A stretch of DNA of 64,000 nt from Aegilops tauschii subsp. strangulata (lineage: Eukaryota; Streptophyta; Magnoliopsida; Poales; Poaceae), in the NCBI RefSeq assembly GCF_002575655.3, contig NC_053039.3, forward strand, positions 215,965,622-216,029,621, read 5' to 3'. The notes below the pieces were generated by a model. The model worked only from the letters and a program-made list of their open reading frames with translations. It searched no databases and had not been told where the DNA came from. The position numbers and the translations under genes are program-made. Positions 1 through 10,557 of the stretch are shown piece after piece. Every line of letters starts with the position of its first letter. Position 1 is the stretch's first letter.

Positions 1-11
1 ATACCGGTGCA

Positions 12-25
12 CCTCCCCCAAGCTT
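12..25 (-). other. Polypurine tract region ahead of the missing 3' LTR of element A
   Basis: On the minus strand this reads AAGCTTGGGGGAGG. Purine-rich AAGCTTGGGG motifs sit directly upstream of the 3' LTR in Triticeae Athila-type elements and prime plus-strand synthesis. The same 14-mer recurs inside the gag frame at 5089-5102. The LTR itself is not in the window, so the role is inferred from position. Confidence 0.5.
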
Positions 26-59
26 GGCAGTTGCCAAGGGGAGTGCCCATACAAGATAC

Positions 60-485
60 TTAGTTTTCCCTTTTCGGAGGAGGTGATGATGGAGTTGTTG
101 ATGATGACCGTTGTGTCTTTAGCTTCTTCATACTGTAATTGAGAAGAGCAATTTCCTCCTTTAAATCATCGACCTCCGATTCCAGCTTCAAGATCTTGTC
201 ACATAAATCTCCTTTGCTTTTCTGCCAAAAACGAGAAGGAATAGATCGGTTGTTAGATAGTTTAGCCCTCTTAGGGAGACTAGATTTCTTAAACTTCACG
301 TGCATATCCCCAGGTTGAGGTAGAGGGACATCCTCCTCCTCCGAACTTGAATCATTGATCCTCATCAAATGAGCATCCTCCTCCTCATCCGTAGTTCGAC
401 CGCAAGGAGATAGATCACCATAGATCTTTGGGTCAGCAATGAGGTGTGAGACATAGCTCTCTCTGTCGGAATCCTGAGATGACAT
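60..485 (-). CDS. Third ORF of element A, hypothetical acidic coiled-coil protein (141 aa)
   Basis: This intact 141-residue frame lies between integrase and the 3' end of the element, where Athila-type elements carry an extra, sometimes called envelope-like, ORF. It starts MSSQDSDRESYV. It has an acidic serine-rich middle (residues about 46-53), a basic stretch around residues 65-90, and a heptad-like leucine pattern near residues 95-123 (KILKLESEVDDLKEEIALL) suggesting a short coiled coil. No signal peptide or membrane segment is visible, so an envelope role is not supported. Unlike gag and pol it has no internal stop, but at this length that may be chance. Function unknown; it could be part of a longer spliced protein. 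Confidence 0.5.
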   Translation of the reverse strand: MSSQDSDRESYVSHLIADPKIYGDLSPCGRTTDEEEDAHLMRINDSSSEEEDVPLPQPGDMHVKFKKSSLPKRAKLSNNRSIPSRFWQKSKGDLCDKILKLESEVDDLKEEIALLNYSMKKLKTQRSSSTTPSSPPPKREN

Positions 486-808
486 CTTGCTCCAAATCTT
501 CTACAGAAACAACTCGAAACAAAAACAGAGGATAATTGAGCAATACGGGAGTCAAAACCTTCGGGAGATTATATAATGAATTTTTACCGACCAAAATACG
601 TAACGTGCAAGAAAACGGAGTCCGGAGAGCGCACGAGGTGCCCACGAGGCAGGCGGCACGTCCAGGGGGTAGGGCGCGCCCTCCACCCTCGTGGAGGCCT
701 CGTGTACTTCCCGGACTACTTATTTTCCTATTTTTCTAAATATTCCAAAACGGAGAAAAATTGCCATTATAACTGTTTTGGAGTCGGTTTACTTACCGTA
801 CCACGTAC
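486..808 (-). other. Non-coding gap between integrase and the third ORF of element A
   Basis: I see no gene here. The stretch contains a GC-rich block (about 640-710) with GGGCGCGCCC and CACGAGG motifs. Similar blocks occur in the LTRs at 6840-6900 and 43990-44060, so it is an AT/GC mosaic typical of these elements. Confidence 0.5.
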
Positions 809-2083
809 CTATTCCTTTTCGGAGTCTGAAACGTTCTGGAAAGTGTCCCTTATGTATTCCTCCGGGGTTACGGTTTCAATAATATTAGTTTCAACATTTA
901 TAGGATTACCTGAGATATAATGTTTGATTCTTTAACCGTTCACCACCTTCGGATTTGTGCCTTCGAAGTTGTTGATTTTTATGGCACCGGAACGATAGAC
1001 CTCCTCGATAACGTAAGGACCTTCCCATTTAGAGAGAAGTTTTCCTGCAAAAAATCTTAAACGAGAGTTGTATAGCAATACATAATCACCTACATTAAAC
1101 TCACGCTTTTGTATCCTTTTGTCATGCCATCTTTTAACTTTTTCTTTAAACAACTTGGCATTCTCATAGGCTTGGGTTCTCCATTCATCAAGTGAACTAA
1201 TGTCAAATAGCCTGTTCTCACTGGCAAGTTTGAAATCATAGTTGAGCTCTTTAATAGCCCAATATGCCTTATGTTCTAGTTCGAGAGGTAAATGACATGC
1301 TTTTCCATAAACCATTTTATACGGAGACATACCCATAGGATTTTTATATGCAGTTCTATAGGCCCATAATGCATCATCAAGTTTCTTGGACCAATTCTTT
1401 CTAGATCTATTAACAGTCTTTTGCAAAATTAATTTAAGCTCTCTATTACTCAATTCTACTTGACCACTAGACTGCGGATGATACAGAGATGCAATTCTAT
1501 GATTAACATCATACTTGGTAAGCATTTTACGGAAAGCACCATGAATAAAATGTGAACCACCATCAGTCATTAAATATCTATGGACTCCAAACCTTGGAAA
1601 AATAACTTCTTTAAGCATCTTAATAGAAGTGTTATGATCAGCACTACTAGTTGGAATAGCTTCTACCCACTTAGTAACGTAATCAACAGCAACTAGAATA
1701 TGTGTATACCCATTAGAGGCAGGAAACGGTCCCATATAATCAAAGCCCCAGACATCAAATGGTTCAATAACAAGTGAATAATTCATAGGCATTTCTTGAC
1801 GTCTACTAATATTGCCAATTCTTTGACATTCATCACAAGATAAGACAAACTTACGGGCATCCTTGAAGAGAGTAGGCCAATAAAAACCATATTGCAATAC
1901 CTTATGTGCAGTTCTATCTCCAGCGTGGTGCCCTCCATAAGCCTCGGAGTGACACTTGCGTAGGATCTGTTCCTGTTCATGCTCAGGTACACAACATCTA
2001 ATAACACCATCTACTCCTTCTTTATAAAGATGTGGGTCATCCCAGAAGTAATGCCTTAAATCATAGAAAAACTTTTTCTTTTG
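809..2083 (-). pseudogene. Integrase region of element A, interrupted
   Basis: This is the integrase domain of the Gypsy polyprotein, which joins element cDNA to host DNA. Reading follows directly, in the same frame, from the RNase H region after a TAG at 2084-2086. The HHCC zinc-binding module is visible (HSEAYGGHH, then CDECQ). The catalytic core follows with the first Asp in WGFDYMGP, the second in MTDGGSHF and the Glu in [15 protein letters not shown] at 932-934 cuts off the C-terminal tail. The frame then continues for about 40 codons to a second stop at 809-811, so the domain probably once ended there. Both premature stops are one C-to-T step from a glutamine codon. The catalytic residues are preserved, but no complete protein can be made. 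Confidence 0.8.
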
Positions 2084-5041
2084 CTAGTATGTGAAACTAG
2101 GTGGTATAAATTTGGCAACAATGTAATTAGCATAATCAGCATACCCTGGAGCAGTTCGAGAAGCATTTATGACATTTAATTGTTCATCAGGAAAGCTATC
2201 ATCAATAGGTAGTGGGTCATCAAGAACATTCTCTAACCTAGACAAGTTGTCTGCAATGGGGTTCTCAGCTCCCTTTCTATCAATAATATGCAAATCAAAT
2301 TCTTGTAGCAAGAGAACCCATCTAATAAGTCTAGGTTTAGCATCTTTCTTTTCCATAAGATATTTAATAGCAGCATGATCAGTGTGAATAGTTACTTTAG
2401 AATCAACAATATAAGGTCTGAACTTATCACAAGCAAATACAACTGCCAAGAATTCTTTTTCAGTAGTGGCATAATTTCTCTGGGCATTGTCTAGAGTTTT
2501 ACTAGCATATTGAATAACATTTAATTTCTTATCAACTCTTTGCCCTAGAACAGCACCTACAGCATAATCGCTAGCATCACACATAATTTCAAAAGGTAAA
2601 TTCCAATCAGGTGGCTGAACGATAGGTGCAGAGATTAATGCTTTCTTAAGTATTTCAAATGCTTCTACACAGTCATCATCAAAGACAAAAGGAATATCTT
2701 TTTGTAATAGATTAGTCAGAGGCCGAGAAATTTTTGAGAAGTCCTTAATGAACCTCCTATAAAAACCGGCATGACCAAGGAAACTTCTTATACCTTTGAT
2801 GTCCTTGGGACATGGCATCTTTTCAATAGCATCAACTTTAGCTTTATCAACTTCAATGCCTCTTTCAGAAATTTTATGCCCCAAGACAATACCTTCATTA
2901 ACCATAAAGTGGCACTTCTCCCAATTCAAGACAAGATTAGTTTCTTCACATCTCTGCAAAACTCGATCAAGGTTGCTCAAGCAATCATCAAAAGAGGAGC
3001 CATAAACGGAGAAATCGTCCATGAAAACCTCACATATCTTTTCACAAAAATCAGAGAATATAGCCATCATGCATCTTTGAAAGGTAGCAGGTGCATTACA
3101 TAAACCAAAAGGCATACGTCTATAAGCAAAAGTACCGAAAGGGCAAGTAAAAGTGGTCTTTTCTTGATCATCAGCTGAGAGAGGTATTTGAGAGAAACCA
3201 GAGTAACCATCTAGAAAGAAAAAATGTATATGTTTGGATAATCTTTCTAGCATTTGATCAATAAAAGGTAAGGGGTAATGATCTTTTTTAGTAGCCTTAT
3301 TTAATTTGCAGAAATCAATTACCATCCTATAACCTGTAATAATTCTTTGCGGAATCAATTCATCCTTATCATTAGGAACGACAGTAATACCTCCCTTCTT
3401 AGGGACACAATGGACAGGACTTACCCACTGACTATCAGCCACGGGATAAATTATACCTGCCTCAAGGAGCTTTAGTATTTCCTTTCTTACCACTTCTTTC
3501 ATCTTAGGATTCAGCCGTCGTTGATGATCAATAACTGGTTTGGCATCTTTCTCCAAATTTATTTTGTGTTGACATAGAGTGGGACTAATGCCCTTAAGAT
3601 CATCAAGAGTATATCCAATAGCAGCACGGTGCTTCTTCAGAGTTTTCAATAATTTTTCTTCCTCCTTCTCTAAAAGGTTAGCACTAATAATAACAGGATA
3701 TATCTTCTTTTCATCAAGATAAGCATATTTAAGAGTATCAGGAAATGGTTTAAGCTCAAACACGGGATCGCCCTTGGGTGGAGGAGGATCCCCTAGGATT
3801 TCAACAGGCAAGTTGTGTTTCAGAATAGGTCCCTGTTTAAAGAATATTTCATCTATTTCCCTTCTTTCATTCATAAACATATAATTTTCATGGTCTAGCA
3901 AATATTGTTCTAAAGGATCACTAGGAGGTACGGCAATAGAAGCAAGACCAATAATTTCATCTTTACTAGGCAATTCCTCATCACGAGGTTGTCTACGAAA
4001 TTTAGAGAAATTAAACTCATGAGACATATCATCCAAACCAATAGTAAAAATATCCTTTTCGCAGTCTATCTTAGCATTAACAGTATTCAAGAAGGGTCTA
4101 CCAAATATAATGGGACAAAAGCTATCCTGTGGGGAACCAAGAACAAGAAAATCAGCAGGATATTTAACCTTTCCACACAAGACTTCAACATCTCTAACAA
4201 TCCCAATTGGTGAATTAGTATCTCTATTGGCAAGCTTAATGGTGACATCAATTTCTTCTAACTCAGCGGGTGCAATATCATGCATAATTTCTTTGTATAA
4301 GTCAATAGGTATTGCACTAGCACTAGCACCCATATCACACAAGCCATGATAACAATGATCTCCTATTTTAACAGAAATAACAGGCATGCCTACCACAGGT
4401 CTATGTTTATCTTTAGCACTAGGTTTAGCAATTCTAGCAGTCTCATCACAGAAATAAATAACATGCCCATCAATATTATTAGCCAAGAGATCTTTAACCA
4501 TAGCAATATTAGGTTCAACTTTAACCTGCTCAGGAGGTTTGTGTGTCCTAATATTACTTTTGTTGACTACAGTTGAAGCTTTAGCATGATCCTTAATTCT
4601 AACAGGGAAAGGTGGTTTCTCAACATAAGCAGTAGGAACAATACGATCATTATAAGTGATAGCCTTTTCTTCAACTTTAATAGGTGCAACTAATTTTACT
4701 TCAACGGGAGGATTATATTTAAACCACTTCTCCTTAGGGAGATCAACATGAGTAGCAAATGGTTCACAGAAAGAAGCTACTATCTCAGAGTCAAGTCCAT
4801 ATTTAGTGCTAAATTCACGGAAAACATCGGTATCCATAAAAGTTTTAACACAATCAAACTTAGGTCTTATACCTGACCCTTTACCTTCGTCGAGGTCCCA
4901 GTCTTCAGAGTTGCGTTTAATTATTTCCAATAAGTCCCATTTGAATTCAATAGTCTTCATCATAAAAGAACCAGTACAAGAAGTATCGAGCATGGTGCGA
5001 TTGTTGTCAGAAAGCCGAGCATAAATTTTTTGAATAATCAT
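2084..5041 (-). pseudogene. Protease, reverse transcriptase and RNase H of element A (985 codons)
   Basis: A long open frame covers most of pol. Around residues 235-240 is the aspartic protease motif, here CDMGAS instead of the usual D-T/S-G. The reverse transcriptase follows, with the FLDGYSGF block, the [12 protein letters not shown] block and the catalytic [10 protein letters not shown] near residue 675. RNase H begins with MCDASD near residue 820 and includes HTDHAA. The RT blocks match what is known of Athila elements. The frame is offset from gag by what looks like a one-base loss near 5041, and it ends at an in-frame TAG that separates it from integrase. The M at 5041 is therefore not a natural start; the domain was part of a gag-pol polyprotein. 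Confidence 0.85.
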
Positions 5042-5549
5042 TCTCTCGAGAGCTCATGATTGGGGCACGAATATAACATTGAATTAAGCCTCCCCCAAGC
5101 TTGAGCGATGCTTTCTCCTTCGCGAGGCCAAAAATTATATATATAATTACGATCACGATGAACAAGATGCATAGGATAAAACTTCTGATGAAATTCCAAT
5201 TTCAATCGTTTGTAGTTCCATGATCCCATATCATCACATAGCCTATACCATGTCAATGCATCTCCCTTCAAAGATAAAGGGAAAAGACCTTCTTCTTGAT
5301 AACATCATCGGGCATACCTGCAAGCTTAAATAATCCACAAACTGCATCCACATAGATTAGGTGCTCATCAGGACGTAATCTTCCGTCTCCTGCAAAAGGA
5401 TTAGCTAGCAGTTTTTCTATCATACCCGAAGGAATTTCAAAGTAGAAATTTTAATTTCCAGTAGGTTCAGTAGGTTGAGGAGCAACTCTTTGCTCTACTG
5501 GTCGAGGTGAAGATACCCCGAACAAGCCCCTCAGAGGATTACTTTCCAT
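5038..5549 (-). pseudogene. gag of element A, broken
   Basis: The likely start is the ATG at 5547-5549 (MESNPLRGLFG). This frame meets an in-frame TAA near residue 38 and a frameshift just before 5271. The last part (5271 to 5038) is open and holds the recognisable retrotransposon gag core, GDALTWYR to IAQAWGRLNSML, which in intact elements forms the capsid around element RNA. A further frameshift near 5041 separates it from pol. The codons for AQAWGRL contain a copy of the element's polypurine motif (5089-5102). No capsid can be made from this copy. Confidence 0.75.
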
Positions 5550-5627
5550 AGTAACAAGTGACAGCAAATTTCAGCAAACTATATAAATTTTTCCTTACCA
5601 AATTCCATCTACCAAAGGCGCTTCACT

Positions 5628-5644
5628 CCCCGGCAACGGCGCCA
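5628..5644 (-). other. Primer binding site, tRNA-Asp type
   Basis: The minus strand reads TGGCGCCGTTGCCGGGG, the perfect complement of the 3' end of plant tRNA-Asp(GTC) as remembered. It lies 11 nt inside the 5' LTR and marks where minus-strand cDNA synthesis starts. Confidence 0.85.
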
Positions 5645-5655
5645 GAAAAGAGTCT

Positions 5656-7178
5656 TGATGACCCACAAGTATAGGGGATCTATCGTATTCCTTCCAATAA
5701 GTAAGAGTGTCGAACCCAACAAGGAGCAGAAGGAAATGATAAGCGGTTTTCAGCAAGGTATTCTCTGCAAGCACTGAAATTATAGGTAACAGATAGTTTT
5801 GTGATAAGGTAATTTGTAACGGATAACAAGTAATGAAAGTAAATAAAGTGCAGCAAGATGGCCCAATCCTTTTTGTAGCAAAGGACAAGCCTGGAAAAAC
5901 TCTTATATAGAGAAAAGCGCTCCCGAGGACACATGGGAATTATCGTCAAGCTAGTTTTCATCACGTTCATATGATTCGCGTTCGGTACTTTGATAATTTG
6001 ATATGTGGGTGGACCGGTGCTTGGGTGCTGTCCTTACTTGGACAAGCATCCCACTTATGATTAACTCCTATTGAAAGCATCCGCAACTACAAAGGAAGTA
6101 TTAAGGTAAACCTAACCATAGCATGAAATATATGGATCCAAATCAGCCCCTTACGAAGCAACGCATAAACTAGGGTTTAAGCTTCTATCACTCTAGCAAC
6201 CCATCATCTACTTATTACTTCCCAATGCCTTCCTCTAGGCCCAAATAATGGTGAACTGTCATGTAGTCGACGTTCACATAACACCACTAGAGGAGAGACA
6301 ACATACATCTCATCAAAATATCGAACGAATACCAAATTCACATGACTACTAATAGCAAGACTTCTCCCATGTCCTCAGGAACAAACGTAACTACTCACAA
6401 AGAATATTCATGTTCATAATCAGAGGAGTATTAATATGTGTAATTGATCTGAACATATGATCTTCCACCCAATAAACCAACTAGCATCAACTACAAGGAG
6501 TAGTCAACACTACTAGCAACCTACAGGTACCAATCTCAGACTTAGAGACAAGAATTGGATACAAGAGATGAACTAGGGTTTGAGAGGAGATGGTGCTGGT
6601 GAAGATGTTGATGGAGATTGGCCCCCTCTCGATGAGAGGAGCGTTGGTGATGACGATGGCGATGATTTCCCCCTCCCGGAGGGAAGTTTCCCCGGCAGAA
6701 CAGCTCCGCCAGAGCCCTAGATTCGTTCCGCCAAGGTTCCCCCTCGTGGCGGCGGAGTCTTGTCCCGAAAGCTTGCTTATGATTTTTTCTCGGACGAAAG
6801 ACTTCATATAGCAGAAGATGGGCACCGGAGGGCCAACATGGGGCCCCGAGGTAGGGGGGGCGCGCCCAGGGGGGTAGGGCGCGCCCCCACCCTCGTGGCC
6901 AGGGTGTGGGCCCCCTCTGGTATTTTCTTCGCTCAGTATTTTTTATTATTTCCAAAAATAACTTCCGTGGAGTTTCAGGACTTTTGGAGTTGTGCAGAAT
7001 AGGTCTCTAATATTTGCTCCTTTTCCAGCCCAGAATTCCAGCTGCCGGCATTCTCCCTCTTCATGTAAACCTTGTAAAATAAGAGAGAATAGGCATAAGT
7101 ATTGTGACATAATGTGTAATAACAGCCCATAATGCAATAAATATCGATATAAAAGCATGATGCAAAATGGACGTATCA
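5656..7178 (-). repeat. 5' LTR of element A (1,523 bp)
   Basis: The minus strand begins TGATACGTCCAT at 7178 and ends GGTCATCA at 5656, giving the TGAT...ATCA terminal inverted repeat of this lineage. The inner boundary is fixed by the tRNA-Asp site 11 nt away. A TATA-like box lies at 5901-5910. The outer third has the GGGCGCGCCC-type GC-rich block at about 6835-6920. The partner LTR is outside the window, so insertion age cannot be judged. Confidence 0.85.
5901..5910 (-). promoter_or_regulatory. Putative TATA box in the LTR of element A
   Basis: The minus strand reads CTATATAAGA, about 250 nt before the inner LTR end. Transcription would then start near 5875, leaving an R-U5 of roughly 220 nt. 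Position and sequence fit; no direct proof. Confidence 0.45.
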
Positions 7179-7515
7179 GTATGACCCGGCCCCTCCTGGG
7201 CGGTTCATACCCAGTAGTTATTCCCCAACATTAGGCCCCAGGTTGATTTGAACTTGTTCATATCAATCTTCAATACCTGACTTGTCAAAATCTTGCATCG
7301 TTTGTTTGATAAACTTTGCTGTAACCCGCCATGGCGTCAGCTCACAGAATCTTCTTAAATTGCCATGACGTCCTTTCGCATTAATTTTGCACGAGGCCCA
7401 GAATATCTTTAACTGGTCCTTATCTTAATGACCATCCCGAAAGTCGAGGCATCCATATAGTCACATGATAATTTCAGCCTCCTCGATTCCCGCGCATGCC
7501 TTGTATCCATCCTCT

Positions 7516-7523
7516 TATAAATA
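7516..7523 (+). promoter_or_regulatory. TATA box of the layer-0 gene
   Basis: TATAAATA followed by a GC/CT-rich leader. Transcription probably starts near 7545. A canonical donor (CT/GTAAGT at 7706) and acceptor (TTTTAG ending 8418) then define a 713-nt 5'UTR intron in front of the ATG at 8434. Confidence 0.6.
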
Positions 7524-8433
7524 GGGACGGGGGTCCTTTTCATTTTTTTCCTCGCTTCCTCGTCTCCGTCTTCCTCCTTTGAAAAGCCGCGCATGCACTC
7601 GAGCTCTGCCGCCGCCGTCTTCCGTCCGCTGCATTAACCCAGGCCGCTACATCAACCTGACGGGTCCAGAGAACGCCGGCGCTCCATCGCAGTCCATCTG
7701 CAACTGTAAGTGTTCATCTTCTTCAACCTTAGATCTGCATTAGGGTTAGCCTTGTTCATCGGTGTTCTTCACCGTTCTTCATCTTCTCCTTTAGTTCAAG
7801 CAGCCTTTGATCTGAACATGATATGAAACTTATGCGGTAGCAGTTTACCATTTGTTTTTATCATCAGAATACTTCCTTTTCATAGAAAATTCCATCGGAG
7901 CACACGAACTTTTCTGCTGCCGCCACCTTAGGTTTAGCATTTACTGTCTTTTCTGAATTGTTGTAGATCTAAACACATAGCCCCAGTCTGTGAAATCTGT
8001 TTCTGCATCACTTAGCAAAATTTTCACTGATAGATTTGAAGTACCATAACTACCATGGCGTCTTATATCATAAACCGTGATCCACCACACAACACTAGGC
8101 CCTGTTTAAACCGCCATCATATGCTTTATAGCTTGCATAACCCAGCAATACTTCTCCGGTTTAACCATGCTTGCTTATTTATCCTCATAATTTGGCTCTG
8201 CACAATACACTTGATTTTTAAACTCTGTCCGGCTTAACAGCAGAAACCTTAACCCGGTGGGTACCATTAGTCCCCTTTTAAGCCGCCAATATGAATATCC
8301 TCGTACTTCAATGTTCATCGCCTGGCTTAACCTGTCAGCCGTTTATAGTACCTTACCTTTGAATCCATGGTCTGGTCTAACAGTATAGTTTTAAACCGGT
8401 AATGTTTCTTTCTTTTAGGCTTTGAATCTCCAA

Positions 8434-8516
8434 ATGGGCAAAACTATCACTGCTTGCAATTGGGTCGTTTCCCGGGTCACCGAGGAAGACTTGAACGAAT
8501 ATGTTCAGATAGGTGT
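8434..8516 (+). pseudogene. N-terminal coding exon of the layer-0 PF04195-like gene, cut by element B
   Basis: The exon opens right after the 5'UTR intron acceptor, with ATG at 8434 (MGKTITACNWV). It runs into the target duplication GGTGT (8512-8516), where element B inserted. Coding resumes in frame at 16656. The start TACNWV...VTEEDL is typical of plant proteins annotated with the 'putative gypsy type transposon' domain (PF04195). The frame stays open into the LTR of element B for about 240 more codons, but that tail is LTR sequence read by accident. The cellular role of this family is unknown. Confidence 0.65.
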
Positions 8517-9274
8517 TGATGCGGAGCATCTCTCGACTACCCACAATGACACTCCATCACCACCGCAAGCACTGAGAGGACAGATGACAAGAGCATGTGC
8601 ACGCAACATCGAGAACAAGGTCACTTCTTTCCTCTCCGAGTTCCGTTTGGTTTCAGATGAGAATGAGATTCTACCTCAAAGAGATAAACGCGTTCTTAGG
8701 TACATCGAATATCATCGTGAGGAAGCAAGGATGAAGACCCAAGCACCCACAGAACAAGAGAAGGAAGAAGAGGTCAAGAAGAACGAAGGAGAGAAGTCCC
8801 TGGCACCCCGGGTGCCCGGACGGGAGGACCCCGGGTGCCCGGACTCGAAGACGAGGGGAGGACCAAACCCCCTGGACACCTCGGGTGCCCGGCCACTACC
8901 TGGGCTACGCCCAGCTGGCCCCGGGTGCCCGGCCCCCTACTGGGCCTCGCAGCCCACCTCGGGTGCCCGGCCAACCGGCCCCGGGTGCCCGGCTAGCCAC
9001 CTGGGCCGCGCCCAGCTCCACTCTGGGTGCCCGGGCCCTCAACCCCGGCTGCCCGGCCTGCATCGCCCCAGCCACCTGCGGCCACCATGGGTGCCCGGTC
9101 CTCCTACTCCCAGCGCTCCTGACCAGTCCGGGTGCCCGGCCGGTTTCACCCCGGGTGCCCGGACCCCACCGGAGCAGCCCGTGTGCTTTTTGACTTTTGG
9201 CCCTTGTACCCCTCTCTCCCTCTTGTCTCGTCCCTAAGCTTTATATACTCATCTCCTAGCTCATTTGGAAGGTT
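8517..9274 (+). repeat. 5' LTR of element B, truncated (758 bp)
   Basis: This matches the first 810 bp of the 3' LTR (15506-16315) with fewer copies of the GC-rich motif, then stops matching at GGTT (9271-9274). The last 335 bp of the 3' LTR have no counterpart here, and no tRNA-Met-type primer site follows. A deletion therefore removed the LTR end and the primer site. A TATA-like TATATAC lies at 9242-9248. Confidence 0.75.
8810..9175 (+). repeat. GGGTGCCCGG motif array in the 5' LTR of element B
   Basis: I count 11 copies of GGGTGCCCGG or one-mismatch forms, usually preceded by CCCC, at irregular spacing. The 3' LTR has 13 (15800-16205). The motif is close to self-complementary (GGGTGCCC against GGGCACCC) and CpG-rich. 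In translation it gives PGCPG/GARP runs, which are a by-product. Confidence 0.8.
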
Positions 9275-10557
9275 GATTCACATCTTGGAGTCCCATCCCC
9301 CCATTTGCTAGCTTGATTTTGTTGTTTTTCGTCCAAATTCGAAAATTCCCCACACGAATAGCCCCAAAAAAATTTCTTGCAATTTGTTGGATCTTGTGAG
9401 ATTTGGTTGTTTTGGTCCATGGATTTGATGTTTGGCAAGTGGATCTAGCCCCTCCCCAATAATCCCCACCCTTCCAACCACGAAATCCACGAAATCTTGC
9501 AAATCCCCAAAATTTTCCGCCCAAATCGGCCACCACCGGGCGCCCACACCTCGAACCACCGGGCACCCGCACCCCCGGGCCATTCCCTCCTAACCACCCC
9601 GGACACCCGCACCTCCCACCCCCGGGTGCCCGCGCCCCTCCCCGAATTAGTCCAACTACACCACCAATTTGACCATAACTTCCAACTCCCAAGCCCGTTT
9701 TTTGTGTGTTCTTTAGCTCGTTTGAAAGCTCTTGACATCCCCCATCCACTCATATCATTACCACCACCATTAGCCTCCATCCAAAAAATCATCACAAAAA
9801 CACCCACCTTCCGCATTTGACCGATTTTGAGTTGCAATTTCCGTTTCCTAAGGTGTTTCGGCTACTTAGGAGCGTGTGACATCGACATCACCGCCAATCA
9901 TCATCACCTCGGAGTCTTCACCGCTAACCGTAAGAAAGTACGGTAACCTAGACGACACACACCTTTGCTTTTGCTTCATCAAGCATAGAAAAAAAGAAAG
10001 AAAGAAAAGCTTTTAAGCAAAAGAGGAGAAACAAAGAGCTTGTAAGCAATAGCATTGAGCCATTTTGCATAGTCATATCATCTTGGTCACCGCATACAAA
10101 GCATAGTTGGGATTGAAGACGGCACGTTTCTCTCATAGGTTGGTGCACAAGCGTATCTTGCCCATTTGAGCAATCGAGCTAGCGTCTCTCTAGCATTCGC
10201 ACAACAAGAGCATTTTCCATGGTTGCACATATTGAGCTCACCCTTGGTTGTGCGGATCCCATCTATCTTCCGTGTGTGTGTTCCTAGTGATACTCTTGGC
10301 TTTGATATATTTGCTTTACTTGCATTTTTGTGAACCTTCTCAACCTTATCGATATCTTGACTAACATTTGCTTGAAATTTTTGCCACCATCCTAACCGAG
10401 CTACTCCATAAGCCTTTTATTTGTAGGTGTGAGAAACATACCCGGTTCCAATTCTACTATTGTGGCATTACATTGAGTGACACTTGTTACATCCTCAATC
10501 CTCAGAAAAGGTAACTTCGGTATTGTTATCTCATTTTCCTACTCACCCCACTTGGTT
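9275..10557 (+). other. Leader of element B, non-coding
   Basis: About 1.3 kb without a credible gene. Between 9530 and 9650 it holds several CCGGGCACCCG-like motifs, mostly in the opposite orientation to the LTR motif. The primer binding site expected at its start is absent. Confidence 0.6.

Larger units (their letters stand above)
1..7178 (-). mobile_element. Element A: Athila-lineage Ty3/Gypsy LTR retrotransposon, 3' LTR outside window
   Basis: Read on the minus strand the order is 5' LTR (7178 to 5656), tRNA-Asp primer binding site, gag, protease, reverse transcriptase, RNase H, integrase, a short third ORF, and a purine-rich stretch just before the left edge of the window, where the 3' LTR must begin. 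The gene order, the tRNA-Asp primer site, the RT signature around VFMDD and the extra ORF behind integrase fit the Athila lineage of Gypsy elements. That lineage call rests on motif recognition. Gag and pol carry at least two frameshifts and three premature stops, so this copy is not autonomous. It directly abuts the layer-0 sequence at 7179. Its target duplication cannot be checked because the other end lies outside the window. Confidence 0.85.

Noticed and set aside
8422..9237. 271-codon frame with PGCPG/GARP repeats, collagen- or extensin-like
   Set aside because: It joins the layer-0 exon to LTR sequence; the repeats are the GGGTGCCCGG motif read in frame and occur in all frames and both LTRs.
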